Origin: Clostridiales bacterium UBA1248
Lineage (GTDB): Bacteria > Bacillota > Clostridia > Oscillospirales > CAG-272
DNA: 13,175 nt
Reading direction: 5' to 3'
Assembly (NCBI GenBank): GCA_002308615.1
Contig: DBWC01000060.1
Span: 1 to 13,175, forward strand
The position numbers and the translations under genes are program-made. The notes under the pieces were generated by a model. The model saw nothing but the letters and a program-made list of their open reading frames with translations. It was not told where the DNA came from and searched no databases. This document shows, one piece after another, positions 1-6,502 of this stretch (its first letter is position 1; the number at the start of each line of letters is the position of its first letter).

Positions 1-1
1 T

Positions 2-76
2 CGGATAATTCTCGTTACCCTAGGCACGGAAATAAAAGACGCCGACGGAAGAGTTTTAACGGAGTTGCTGAAATGA
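2..76 (+). CDS. 3' end of an unidentified upstream gene (partial)
   Basis: An open frame enters from the left edge and ends at the TGA at 74-76, giving 24 codons that finish in ...GRVLTELLK. Its stop overlaps the ATG of the next gene in an ATGA arrangement, so the two are probably co-transcribed and translationally coupled. The fragment is too short to identify. The beta-hairpin-like stretch IKDADGRVL resembles the end of many small folds, for example hotdog thioesterases, but that is only a resemblance. It does not look like the C-terminus of AcpS, a common neighbour of nnr in Firmicutes. Confidence 0.5.
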   Translation, partial: RIILVTLGTEIKDADGRVLTELLK

Positions 77-1524
77 TCGACGTAGTCTCTGTCGCTTTGA
101 TGAAACAAAGCGATAAAAAAACATCGGAAAAAATACCGGAAAAAGAGCTGATGTACCGTGCGGGACGCGCTGTTTTTGAGCTTCTGCCCGTATCGGACAG
201 CTACGCCGTCATCTGCGGCAAAGGCAATAACGGCGGCGACGGATACGTTATCGCACAGCTTTTGCACAGCGCCGGACGGCGCGTCACGGTATATAATACG
301 TCAGATAAGACGACAAAAACATCGGGATATTATCTGCAAAAATGTATTGAATGCGGCGTAAACGTCGTATCATACGAAAATCAGAGCTTTGATGAAACCG
401 TCGTTGTCGACTGCGTTTTCGGCGTCGGCTTTCACGGAGTACCTATTGGCAGAGAAGCGGAAGCGATAAAAAAGATCAACAAAAGCGGATCATTCGTCGT
501 GTCGGTAGATATAAACAGCGGACTTGACGCAAATAACGGCTTGACCGAGCTTTGCGTAAAATCGGATCTGACAGTCGCCGTACAGGCGCCGAAGCCCGGT
601 CACTATTTAGGCTCGGCAAAGGACGTTATAAAAAAGCTTGCAGCGGTCGATATAGGCATAGAAATAGACGGGAAGCCGTATAAGCTCTGCGAAAAAGACG
701 ATTTTAAAGCAGTTTTTCCGGAAAGGCTGAACAACAGCCACAAGGGTACGTACGGAACGGCGGTGCTGCTCGGCGGTTGTCGTGAGTATTCCGGTGCGGT
801 AAAGCTTGCGAATTTGTCGCTGTCCGCGCTGAAATGCGGCTGCGGTATCTCGCGCCTTGCCGTGTATGAAAGTATTGCGGATTACGTCGCTCCTTACCTG
901 CTTGAAAGCACGCTTTGTCCGCTTAAATCGTTTGACGAAAGTGAACTTGAAAAAGCGTTTGACAAAGCCGCCGCGGTAGGACTCGGCATGGGCTTCGGCA
1001 GAGAAGATGACAGAACAGCTGCTGTGGAATACGCGCTGAAAAAACTTAAATGTCCGCTTCTTATAGACGCGGACGGGCTGTACGCTTTATCAAAAATCGA
1101 CTACAGGGCGAACGGAAACGTCGTTATCACGCCTCATATCGCGGAATTTGCAAGACTTTCCGGTAAAACTGTCGACGAGCTTTTATCCGATCCTGTCGGT
1201 TTATCGGCCGCTTACGCAAAAGAGCATAACGTCGTTGTATTACTTAAAGGCGCCTCGACCGTGATAACTGACGGAGACCGCGTTTTCATAACTGATACGG
1301 GAACGCCCGGTATGGCGACGGCGGGCTCGGGCGACGTGCTGTCCGGTATCATAACCGGCATCAACTCGCAAAACCCGTCCGATATCTGCCTCAACGCCGC
1401 TTGCGGCGCGTTCATAGCCGGGTACGCCGGCGAGCTTGCTGAAAAAGAAAAGAACGCCGTCAGCATGACGGCGTCCGATACGGTCGCAAATATACATAAA
1501 GCGGTATCGTATATATTAGATTAA
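73..1524 (+). CDS. nnr: Bifunctional NAD(P)H-hydrate epimerase / ADP-dependent NAD(P)H-hydrate dehydratase
   Basis: This is a cytoplasmic metabolite-repair enzyme that restores NADH and NADPH damaged by hydration. The N-terminal YjeF_N-type epimerase (about residues 1-205) interconverts S and R hydrates. The C-terminal ribokinase-like dehydratase (about 215-483) removes water from the S form using ADP or ATP. Visible motifs are NNGGDG at 52-57, SVDINSGLDAN at 144-154, KGTYG at 224-228, a PLLIDADGL stretch, TPHIAEFARL, and GTPGMATAGSGD at 410-421, whose final Asp is the expected catalytic residue. The length of 483 residues suits the fused form found in many Clostridia. The ATG at 73 overlaps the previous stop, has GGAG about eight bases upstream, and gives the usual family N-terminus, where a short leader runs into a LMxRAGRAV helix. 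A hairpin terminator follows directly. Confidence 0.95.
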   Translation: MIDVVSVALMKQSDKKTSEKIPEKELMYRAGRAVFELLPVSDSYAVICGKGNNGGDGYVIAQLLHSAGRRVTVYNTSDKTTKTSGYYLQKCIECGVNVVSYENQSFDETVVVDCVFGVGFHGVPIGREAEAIKKINKSGSFVVSVDINSGLDANNGLTELCVKSDLTVAVQAPKPGHYLGSAKDVIKKLAAVDIGIEIDGKPYKLCEKDDFKAVFPERLNNSHKGTYGTAVLLGGCREYSGAVKLANLSLSALKCGCGISRLAVYESIADYVAPYLLESTLCPLKSFDESELEKAFDKAAAVGLGMGFGREDDRTAAVEYALKKLKCPLLIDADGLYALSKIDYRANGNVVITPHIAEFARLSGKTVDELLSDPVGLSAAYAKEHNVVVLLKGASTVITDGDRVFITDTGTPGMATAGSGDVLSGIITGINSQNPSDICLNAACGAFIAGYAGELAEKEKNAVSMTASDTVANIHKAVSYILD

Positions 1525-1542
1525 GAATTCGGATTAAAGAAT

Positions 1543-1571
1543 AAAGCTGTTATCAGCTTTTTTTCTTTTTT
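1543..1571 (+). terminator. Intrinsic terminator of nnr, overlapping the end of the convergent gene
   Basis: Arms AAAGCTG (1543-1549) and CAGCTTT (1554-1560) enclose a 4-base loop and are followed by a T-rich run (1561-1571). It lies 19 bases after the nnr stop. The right arm and T-tract are also the last codons (Lys-rich tail and stop) of the convergent surface-protein gene. The 7-bp stem contains only three G-C pairs, so efficiency is uncertain. Confidence 0.7.
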
Positions 1572-2872
1572 GTAACCACAATAATAACGGCAACGGCTGT
1601 AACGGCGACGCCTGCGATGATACCGATTATCACGGGCGCGGCGTTTGATTTTTTATTATCAGACGTGTTTTCTGTAACTATATTTTCAGCTGTGATATCA
1701 CCATCCGTTACGTTATTATCCTCGGTAACAGTATCGGTTTCGGCGGCAGCGTCGGTTTCGGCGGCAGCATCGGTTTCGGCGGCAGTATCGGTTTCGGTAA
1801 CGGTAACGGTTTCATCCGTACCGGATCCTGATATACGGGCGCTTATCTTTATGACTGTCGGCTCCGGAGTTTCATTTGACCACGCTTTGACCGTGCCCTC
1901 GTAATCGCCCGGCTCTAATCCGGAATTCAGCCTTACGTACCAGTTTGTCATTGAATCCGTTCCGGCGTACAGGTCAATACAACCGGTATTTACATAGAAC
2001 GTGAAGAAATCGCCTTCCGATTTTTCGGCATATACGTTTGTGAGATTTCCCGTGCCGGTCGCGCGCAGAACGAGATCGACCGCGTCCTGTTCCGGATATC
2101 CGTATTCAAGCGTACCTAAATCGATATCGTCACAGGAAAGCCCGTAAGAAAGCTCGGCGCCGCTGTCAGTAACCGAAAAAAGTATGCCGGAATTTATATA
2201 ATCTTCAAAATTCTTAGCGGCCAAATACAGATTTTCATTGTAATCTCCTATGCCGAGACCGTCGCGCGGACGCAGGCTCCAGGTCGTATCGTCCGTCTCG
2301 CCGGGCTTTATGTTGTGAGGTTCTTTGTTTTGTATTATCTCGAATAACTGATCGCTTCCGTACCCGAGCTCAAGCTGAGGCTCTCTTATATCGTATTTTC
2401 CCGTGTTCGTCACGGCGACCGGTACGGCGTCTAATGCGGAATAGCCGAGTTGAACTCTGCCGAAATCTATCGGTTTGATCTCCGCGGTCGTTTTGTCTTT
2501 TGCTGTGCGCCACGTGATTTTTATAACGTCGCTGTAATAGTAAACGTCATTATAATCTTCATCGTGTCCTATGGCGGCTATCCTGTAATATTCTTCAAAA
2601 TTCTTTTGTTCGATGACCGCATACGAAGTTGACGTAATAACTGAAACGTTGCCGAAATCGACGCCGTCAAAACTGCTTTGGACGATATACAGGCAATCTG
2701 CGCTCGTCGTTTCCCAGCTCAGCGTATATCCGGAAAAATTGTCTAATTCCGCGCCGACGGGCTGTTTTGTGAAAACTATCTCGCCGTCAGCCGACGTGTA
2801 AAGCGGCAGAGAAGACAGCACGACGCAAAGCAGAATAATAAATAATACGGATCTTAAATTATTATTTTTCAT
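1553..2872 (-). CDS. Secreted, C-terminally membrane-anchored surface protein with Ig-like domains and an acidic Thr-rich stalk
   Basis: A 439-residue exported protein of unknown function. In order: a signal peptide (about 1-28, ending TSA); an Fn3/Ig-like domain (about 30-122); two related beta-sandwich repeats starting near DFGRVQLGY (137) and DLGTLEYGY (251), each ending in a 'G-L-G/E-x-G-D-Y' turn; a Thr/Glu/Asp/Ala-rich linker (351-408) with a hexapeptide repeat; and a hydrophobic helix (about 412-433) followed by TKKKKS. This is the architecture of a wall-spanning surface protein held by its C-terminal helix. No LPXTG motif is seen. I chose the ATG at 2872 because AAAGGA lies about eight bases upstream; a TTG seven codons earlier also keeps the frame open but lacks support. 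The start overlaps the upstream DUF1836 gene by 11 bases, implying co-expression. Ligand and role are unknown. Export and anchoring are well supported; the domain names rest on pattern only. Confidence 0.85.
   Translation of the reverse strand: MKNNNLRSVLFIILLCVVLSSLPLYTSADGEIVFTKQPVGAELDNFSGYTLSWETTSADCLYIVQSSFDGVDFGNVSVITSTSYAVIEQKNFEEYYRIAAIGHDEDYNDVYYYSDVIKITWRTAKDKTTAEIKPIDFGRVQLGYSALDAVPVAVTNTGKYDIREPQLELGYGSDQLFEIIQNKEPHNIKPGETDDTTWSLRPRDGLGIGDYNENLYLAAKNFEDYINSGILFSVTDSGAELSYGLSCDDIDLGTLEYGYPEQDAVDLVLRATGTGNLTNVYAEKSEGDFFTFYVNTGCIDLYAGTDSMTNWYVRLNSGLEPGDYEGTVKAWSNETPEPTVIKISARISGSGTDETVTVTETDTAAETDAAAETDAAAETDTVTEDNNVTDGDITAENIVTENTSDNKKSNAAPVIIGIIAGVAVTAVAVIIVVTKKKKS
1734..1797 (-). 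repeat. 18-bp in-frame tandem repeat in the surface-protein stalk
   Basis: Three nearly identical 18-bp units (1734-1751, 1752-1769, 1770-1787) plus a 10-bp partial copy (1788-1797) follow the pattern TCGGTTTCGGCGGCAGYN; differences fall in the last three bases. On the coding strand they give an Ala-Ala-Glu-Thr-Asp-Ala/Thr hexapeptide. Because the unit is a multiple of three, copy-number change would lengthen or shorten the stalk without breaking the frame. Confidence 0.9.
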
Positions 2873-3383
2873 CTTTATTGTCCTTTTTTTCAAGTATTAT
2901 ATCGGATATAACGGCGTTTGCAAACGCGCTTACAGCGCAGTGAAGCGCAAGCTCCGCGCCGCTCTCGTCCGTCTGATCCGCGCCCCGCCACGGTTTGCCG
3001 GATAAAACGGAGCTTATATAAAGTACGGATCTGTCAAGCTCGAAGCAGAAAAGCCCGTACGCTTCCTTTATATCGCGCTCCGCGCGCAGACGCGCTATAA
3101 GCTCGCCGATCTGACTGATGGACAAAACGCGCTTCAGCACGCAGATCATAAATATGCACGCTATATGCTCTTTGCCGTATCTTTTTTTGTGCGGAGACGG
3201 CACGACGCCCGCCTTAACGTAGTTGTTTATCATGGACGAGGTCATATTCCCGTCCTCGTCGTTGAACAGCATACCGAAATGCTTTGATATAAGCGTCAGC
3301 ACCTGGTCCATATAAAGCTCTATTTCCGGCATCGAATCCCAACCGGGACATTTGAAATCCTTCAATCCGTTCACGTCAGTCAT
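2862..3383 (-). CDS. DUF1836 family protein, putative MerR-like helix-turn-helix regulator
   Basis: A 173-residue cytoplasmic protein. The segment from about 47 to 100 carries the DUF1836 pattern: a Thr/Ser-Ser-Met-Ile-Asn-Asn-Tyr-Val-Lys helix (NNYVK at 53-57), a short turn with Pro and basic residues (HKKRYG at 65-70), a second helix around EHIACIFMICVLK (72-84), and the L-S-I-S-Q-I-G-E-L-I stretch. Proteins with this domain resemble the DNA-binding part of MerR regulators, but none that I can name has a well-defined function. The ATG at 3383 has a full AAGGAGG seven bases upstream and a perfect sigma-A promoter 25 bases upstream, so the start is secure. The 3' end overlaps the surface-protein start by 11 bases. 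By context it may regulate that gene, itself, or the divergent dockerin gene; this is inference. Confidence 0.85.
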   Translation of the reverse strand: MTDVNGLKDFKCPGWDSMPEIELYMDQVLTLISKHFGMLFNDEDGNMTSSMINNYVKAGVVPSPHKKRYGKEHIACIFMICVLKRVLSISQIGELIARLRAERDIKEAYGLFCFELDRSVLYISSVLSGKPWRGADQTDESGAELALHCAVSAFANAVISDIILEKKDNKDEK

Positions 3384-3407
3384 AACATAACCTCCTTTAT
3401 TACGGCT

Positions 3408-3435
3408 ATTATATCATAAAACGAGCATTTGTCAA
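3408..3435 (-). promoter_or_regulatory. Consensus sigma-A promoter of the DUF1836 / surface-protein operon
   Basis: Read on the minus strand, TTGACA (3435-3430) and TATAAT (3413-3408) are separated by 16 bases. The -10 is preceded by TATGA, giving an extended -10 (TGATATAAT). Transcription should start near 3401, leaving a leader of under 20 bases that holds the AAGGAGG ribosome binding site. Both hexamers match consensus exactly, so basal strength should be high unless a repressor acts. Confidence 0.88.
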
Positions 3436-3473
3436 TACGTAACCGTATCAAATAATAAAATTTATCCGTTATT

Positions 3474-3490
3474 ATGGTTTTTAAAACCAT
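3474..3490. promoter_or_regulatory. Perfect 17-bp palindrome between divergent promoters, candidate operator
   Basis: ATGGTTTT (3474-3481) and AAAACCAT (3483-3490) form a perfect 8-bp inverted repeat around one central base. It lies 21 bases upstream of the dockerin -35 and 38 bases upstream of the divergent -35. A one-base centre cannot form an RNA hairpin, and neither predicted transcript includes it, so a dimeric DNA-binding protein is the natural explanation. The regulator is unknown; the adjacent DUF1836 protein is the nearest candidate. Confidence 0.5.
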
Positions 3491-3511
3491 TTTATAAATG
3501 TAAAAAACATC

Positions 3512-3540
3512 TTGCAAATATATATTTGATATGATATAAT
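3512..3540 (+). promoter_or_regulatory. Sigma-A promoter of the dockerin-protein gene
   Basis: TTGCAA (3512-3517) and TATAAT (3535-3540) are 17 bases apart, with an extended -10 (TATGATATAAT at 3530-3540) identical to that of the divergent promoter. The start of transcription should lie near 3547. A GAAAGG ribosome binding site (within 3555-3561) precedes the ATG at 3571. Confidence 0.85.
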
Positions 3541-3570
3541 GATATAAAAATAAGCGAAAGGCTTTTTGTT

Positions 3571-5397
3571 ATGAAAAAAATCGTCAGTTTGTTTATTATT
3601 TTAGTTATAGCGGTATCGCTGTTGCCGTTTTCCGCTAACGCAAAGGGGATCGCGATAACGCGCATAGAGCTTACCGGGTTTGCGGAGCCGAACAACTCGC
3701 TTTATCCCGGCTATACGCTCGTTTTGCCGGACGATGCACATTATAAGCTCGATACAAAGGATTATACAAACGGCATACTGTGGACGGACGTTACGGACGG
3801 AAAAATACTGTCTCCGACGGACAAGTTTATCGAAGCGCACGAATATAAAGCCGTAATACATCTCGTAGCAGACTATGACTATTATTTCTATAAATATCAA
3901 AGCGAATCCGGTATTATCGCGTCGGTGAACGGCGTGTCCTGCAAAGCGTATTATTTGTACGAGTCGGAAAAATACGTTGAGGTCGTTTATTATCCCAAGG
4001 TCGTCGGTGCTGAAAAGCTTGAGGGAAGCATCGAGTTGAGCTATGCGCCTTTTGTCGATATAAATTCCACGTTAAAATTGAGCGGCGCAGTCGCGTACGT
4101 TCCGATAAGCAAACTCAAATATCAGTGGCAGATAAGCGACGAGAAAACGAAGAACTTTCAGAACATAAACGGAGCGACAAAATCGTTTTATACGCCGACC
4201 GAAGCTGATTACGGCAGATATTTAAGAGCAAAACTGACGGCGGAAGGCTGCTACAACTACTTATATACCCCTGCGCAGATGATAACGAAGCAGGGCAACG
4301 CAAAAACTCCGAAAGCGCCGGAGTTTCTGATAGAGGACGGTGATCTTTTCCTGATCAACTGCCGGGGAGATCAGGAATACTTATTAACGGTTTCAGAGTA
4401 TCAGAACGGCGGCAGTAATATAAGCGAAGAGAATTGGGCAAAGTCTTATAAACCGAAACAAAATGAAAAATTAATACTGGTCAATGACGGAAACGGCACT
4501 TATTACGTTTATACGAGATTTAAAGAGACCGGTGCGGCTTTTGCCGGAGTAGAGGTCGCATATTCAAAGATCTTCTGCGGCGAAACGGTATATACAAAGG
4601 AGATCGTGATCAAATGCAACACCAAACCGGAGTATATAAAGGTCGGCGGATCGGTGGAATTCGCGGCAAGCGCGCTGCCGTCAAACGCAACGAATTTTGA
4701 AGGTATAAGAGGTTCGGACTGGCTGATAAATTACAGATCGTCAGGCTCTGAATACGGTGCGTTTTATGAAAATTCCGGCTGCACAAAACCGATCGATCCC
4801 ACAAAATATTATTATTATGTATATATGAAGCCTGAAAAAGCCGGAACAGGCGTAAATATAAGGATACAAAAACAGATAGGATACAACGATCTTTTAACGG
4901 ACAGCGTTTATATAAACATAAGGGATTCATCCGGTAAATCAGTATTTTCGTACGTACAATCCACGGAGCTGACGGTGGCTCAGAATGAAAAAGTAACCGA
5001 TTATCCGTTAATTATCTATCCGTACGGAAGCGATCTTACGCCGGTAACGATAACGGGTAATAAAACAGGCGCGCCGAAGGTCAAATTCAGCTCGAGCGAG
5101 AACGGTATAGATATAGACGCGACGGGTGTGGAACCGGGAGTTTACAGTTACGGCTTTGAAACCGACGGGGTAAATCACGGCGTAGTCAAAATAACCGTTA
5201 TTGATCCGGATGCGCACACCGGGATAAGTTTAGGCGACGTTAACGGCGACGGATATATAGACAACAAGGACGTTGTAGCTCTGTTCAGATACGTTTCCGG
5301 CGGCGGAGTGATCATAAAAGACGCGGCGGATATGAACGGCGACGGATATATTGACAATAAGGACGTCGTCACACTGTTCAGAATGCTGAGTACCTAA
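3571..5397 (+). CDS. Secreted Ig-like protein with a C-terminal type I dockerin
   Basis: A 608-residue exported protein. Residues 1-24 are a signal peptide (MKK, hydrophobic core, SANA cleavage site). An Ig-like domain at about 155-240 has the recognisable YQWQ...GAT...YTPTEADYGRYLRAKLT pattern. Further beta-rich segments follow (about 340-460 and 470-545), probably Ig-like too. The C-terminus (about 551-608) is a two-repeat type I dockerin: calcium loops D-x-N-x-D-x3-D-x2-D start at D556 and D587, and both read D-(V/M)-NGDGYIDNKD. Dockerins bind cohesins and plug proteins into multi-protein surface complexes. No glycoside hydrolase, protease or carbohydrate-binding domain is recognisable, so it may be a structural or binding subunit. 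The start is fixed by the signal peptide, the upstream GAAAGG and the promoter. It is transcribed away from the DUF1836 operon and ends at a bidirectional terminator. The dockerin call is firm; the role is unknown. Confidence 0.9.
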   Translation: MKKIVSLFIILVIAVSLLPFSANAKGIAITRIELTGFAEPNNSLYPGYTLVLPDDAHYKLDTKDYTNGILWTDVTDGKILSPTDKFIEAHEYKAVIHLVADYDYYFYKYQSESGIIASVNGVSCKAYYLYESEKYVEVVYYPKVVGAEKLEGSIELSYAPFVDINSTLKLSGAVAYVPISKLKYQWQISDEKTKNFQNINGATKSFYTPTEADYGRYLRAKLTAEGCYNYLYTPAQMITKQGNAKTPKAPEFLIEDGDLFLINCRGDQEYLLTVSEYQNGGSNISEENWAKSYKPKQNEKLILVNDGNGTYYVYTRFKETGAAFAGVEVAYSKIFCGETVYTKEIVIKCNTKPEYIKVGGSVEFAASALPSNATNFEGIRGSDWLINYRSSGSEYGAFYENSGCTKPIDPTKYYYYVYMKPEKAGTGVNIRIQKQIGYNDLLTDSVYINIRDSSGKSVFSYVQSTELTVAQNEKVTDYPLIIYPYGSDLTPVTITGNKTGAPKVKFSSSENGIDIDATGVEPGVYSYGFETDGVNHGVVKITVIDPDAHTGISLGDVNGDGYIDNKDVVALFRYVSGGGVIIKDAADMNGDGYIDNKDVVTLFRMLST

Positions 5398-5413
5398 AAG
5401 AGAAATAAAAAAC

Positions 5414-5446
5414 ACGGCAAGCCAACCAAGGCTTGCCGTATTTTAT
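5414..5446. terminator. Bidirectional intrinsic terminator between the dockerin gene and rpmA
   Basis: ACGGCAAGCC (5414-5423) and GGCTTGCCGT (5430-5439) form a 10-bp GC-rich stem with a 6-base loop. On the plus strand it is followed by ATTTTAT; on the minus strand by GTTTTTTATTT. It lies 16 bases after the dockerin gene and 16 bases after rpmA, so it can end both convergent transcripts. Confidence 0.92.
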
Positions 5447-5455
5447 ATGCGTTAG

Positions 5456-5734
5456 TTATTCTGCGTAAACGTTAACGCGCTTTTTTCCGCCGGCGGCTAT
5501 GTCAAATTTGACCTTACCGTCTATAAGTGCGAACAGCGTGTCGTCTGATCCGCGGCCTACGTTGGTGCCGGGATGGATGTGAGTTCCGCGCTGGCGAACT
5601 ATTATGTTGCCCGCAAGAACAGACTGTCCGTCGCTTCTTTTGACACCGAGCCTCTGAGCACGGCTGTCACGGCCGTTCTTTGTAGAACCGACGCCTTTTT
5701 TATGTGCGAAAAACTGCAAACTGAGTTTTAACAT
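5456..5734 (-). CDS. rpmA: 50S ribosomal protein bL27
   Basis: This is the 92-residue large-subunit protein whose N-terminus reaches the peptidyl-transferase centre. It starts MLKLSLQFF followed by AHKKG, the Firmicute form with a nine-residue extension that Prp must remove to expose the mature N-terminus beginning AHKKG. The core (GSTKNGRDSRAQRLGVKR, then IIVRQRGTHIHPGTNVG) is canonical. The ATG at 5734 has AGGAGG about eight bases upstream and lies 17 bases after the prp stop, so it is last in an rplU-prp-rpmA operon. In many bacteria obgE follows rpmA; here a terminator follows instead. Confidence 0.98.
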   Translation of the reverse strand: MLKLSLQFFAHKKGVGSTKNGRDSRAQRLGVKRSDGQSVLAGNIIVRQRGTHIHPGTNVGRGSDDTLFALIDGKVKFDIAAGGKKRVNVYAE

Positions 5735-5751
5735 TGCTTTTTCCTCCTGAA

Positions 5752-6111
5752 TCAGATTTGTTTTACGACCTCATCCACGTCAAGATATTCGTAATAATCC
5801 TCAAGCATATCGTTAAGCTGGTGGTAATAACCTAAAAGCAGGGAAGCGATGGCGTAATTTTTCTTCTTATCGCTTTCAAACTTCGGAAGCGCGCCTGTTG
5901 CTATGACTTCAATATCCGTTTTCTCTTCGTCCACGTTGTAAATAATATCGGATCCGAGCGCTACCTCCACCGTGTTAATGATAAGCATCGTCATAGCGGA
6001 TAATGCCGCGCAGATGATATCCTTACCGGAATCATCAAAGCCGGCGTGCCCGCTTTCACGGAAGCCGTAGTAAATGCCGTCCTCCGTTTTGTAAAAGGTG
6101 ATCTTTGTCAT
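5752..6111 (-). CDS. prp: Ribosomal-processing cysteine protease Prp (YsxB/DUF464 family)
   Basis: A 119-residue cytoplasmic protease that cleaves the N-terminal extension of bL27 in Firmicutes and relatives. The expected catalytic residues are visible: His22 in SGHAGF and Cys34 in DIICAALSA, with Asp31 just before the Cys. The family length is about 105-120 residues. Its ATG (6111-6109) overlaps the rplU stop by one base (TAATG), indicating translational coupling; no strong ribosome binding site is seen. Gene order rplU-prp-rpmA is the classic Firmicute arrangement and places the protease next to its substrate, whose MLKLSLQFF-AHKKG junction is intact. Mutation of the equivalent Cys and His abolishes activity in characterised homologues. 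Confidence 0.95.
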   Translation of the reverse strand: MTKITFYKTEDGIYYGFRESGHAGFDDSGKDIICAALSAMTMLIINTVEVALGSDIIYNVDEEKTDIEVIATGALPKFESDKKKNYAIASLLLGYYHQLNDMLEDYYEYLDVDEVVKQI

Positions 6112-6422
6112 TACGCGTTGATCTTTTCGATTTTGAGCTTGGTATAGGGCTGTCTGTGACCCTGTTTCTTTTTCTCGTTCTTCTTGGATTTGTATCTTAT
6201 GACGTAGATCTTCTTGCTCTTTCCGTTCTTTTCAACGGTGGCTGTGACGGTCGCGCCTTCAACTGTGGGAGCGCCTGCAACAAAACCCGCATCGGTGGAT
6301 ACGGCAAGTACACGGTCAAACGTGTAGGAATCGCCCGCTTCAACTTCGAGTTTTTCTACGAAGATGGACTGACCTTCCTCTACCTTGTACTGCTTACCGC
6401 CTGTTTCGATAATAGCAAACAT
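6111..6422 (-). CDS. rplU: 50S ribosomal protein bL21
   Basis: A 103-residue large-subunit protein. It begins MFAIIETGGKQYKVEEGQ, the diagnostic bL21 start, and ends in the basic GHRQPYTKLKIEKI segment that contacts 23S rRNA. The ATG at 6422 has GAAGGAG about eight bases upstream. It is first in the rplU-prp-rpmA operon, driven by a perfect sigma-A promoter at 6531-6503 with a leader of about 73 bases. It overlaps prp by one base. Confidence 0.98.
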   Translation of the reverse strand: MFAIIETGGKQYKVEEGQSIFVEKLEVEAGDSYTFDRVLAVSTDAGFVAGAPTVEGATVTATVEKNGKSKKIYVIRYKSKKNEKKKQGHRQPYTKLKIEKINA

Positions 6423-6496
6423 GTTTTTTTCTCCTTCCGTAAGACTCGCTGTCGCAGGTAATTCGTTTTGAATGTTTGTGACCTGATTCCATGCGG
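6423..6496 (-). ncRNA. rplU 5' leader, candidate L21 autoregulatory leader
   Basis: From the predicted start near 6496 to the rplU ATG is a leader of about 73 bases. It can pair CAGGT (6485-6481) with ACCTG (6459-6455) around a 21-base loop, and ends in a purine-rich ribosome binding site. Firmicute rplU genes often carry a conserved L21 leader that mediates ribosomal-protein feedback. Position, length and stem fit, but the family was not tested with a covariance model. Confidence 0.45.
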
Positions 6497-6502
6497 CAAA
6501 AC

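Noticed and set aside
1734..1797. Possible CRISPR-like repeat array
   Set aside because: The units are directly adjacent without spacers, are only 18 bp long and lie in frame inside a coding region.
1617..1904. Plus-strand frame with SVSAAASVSAAASVS repeats
   Set aside because: It is the antisense of the AAETDA repeat in the real minus-strand surface protein, which has a signal peptide, an anchor and a ribosome binding site.
2873..2893. TTG start seven codons upstream for the surface protein
   Set aside because: The ATG at 2872 has an AAAGGA site at proper spacing and begins a normal signal peptide; the TTG would place that site inside the coding region.
6105..6461. 118-codon plus-strand frame opposite rplU
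   Set aside because: It is entirely antisense to an unmistakable bL21 gene and has no ribosome binding site or recognisable product.
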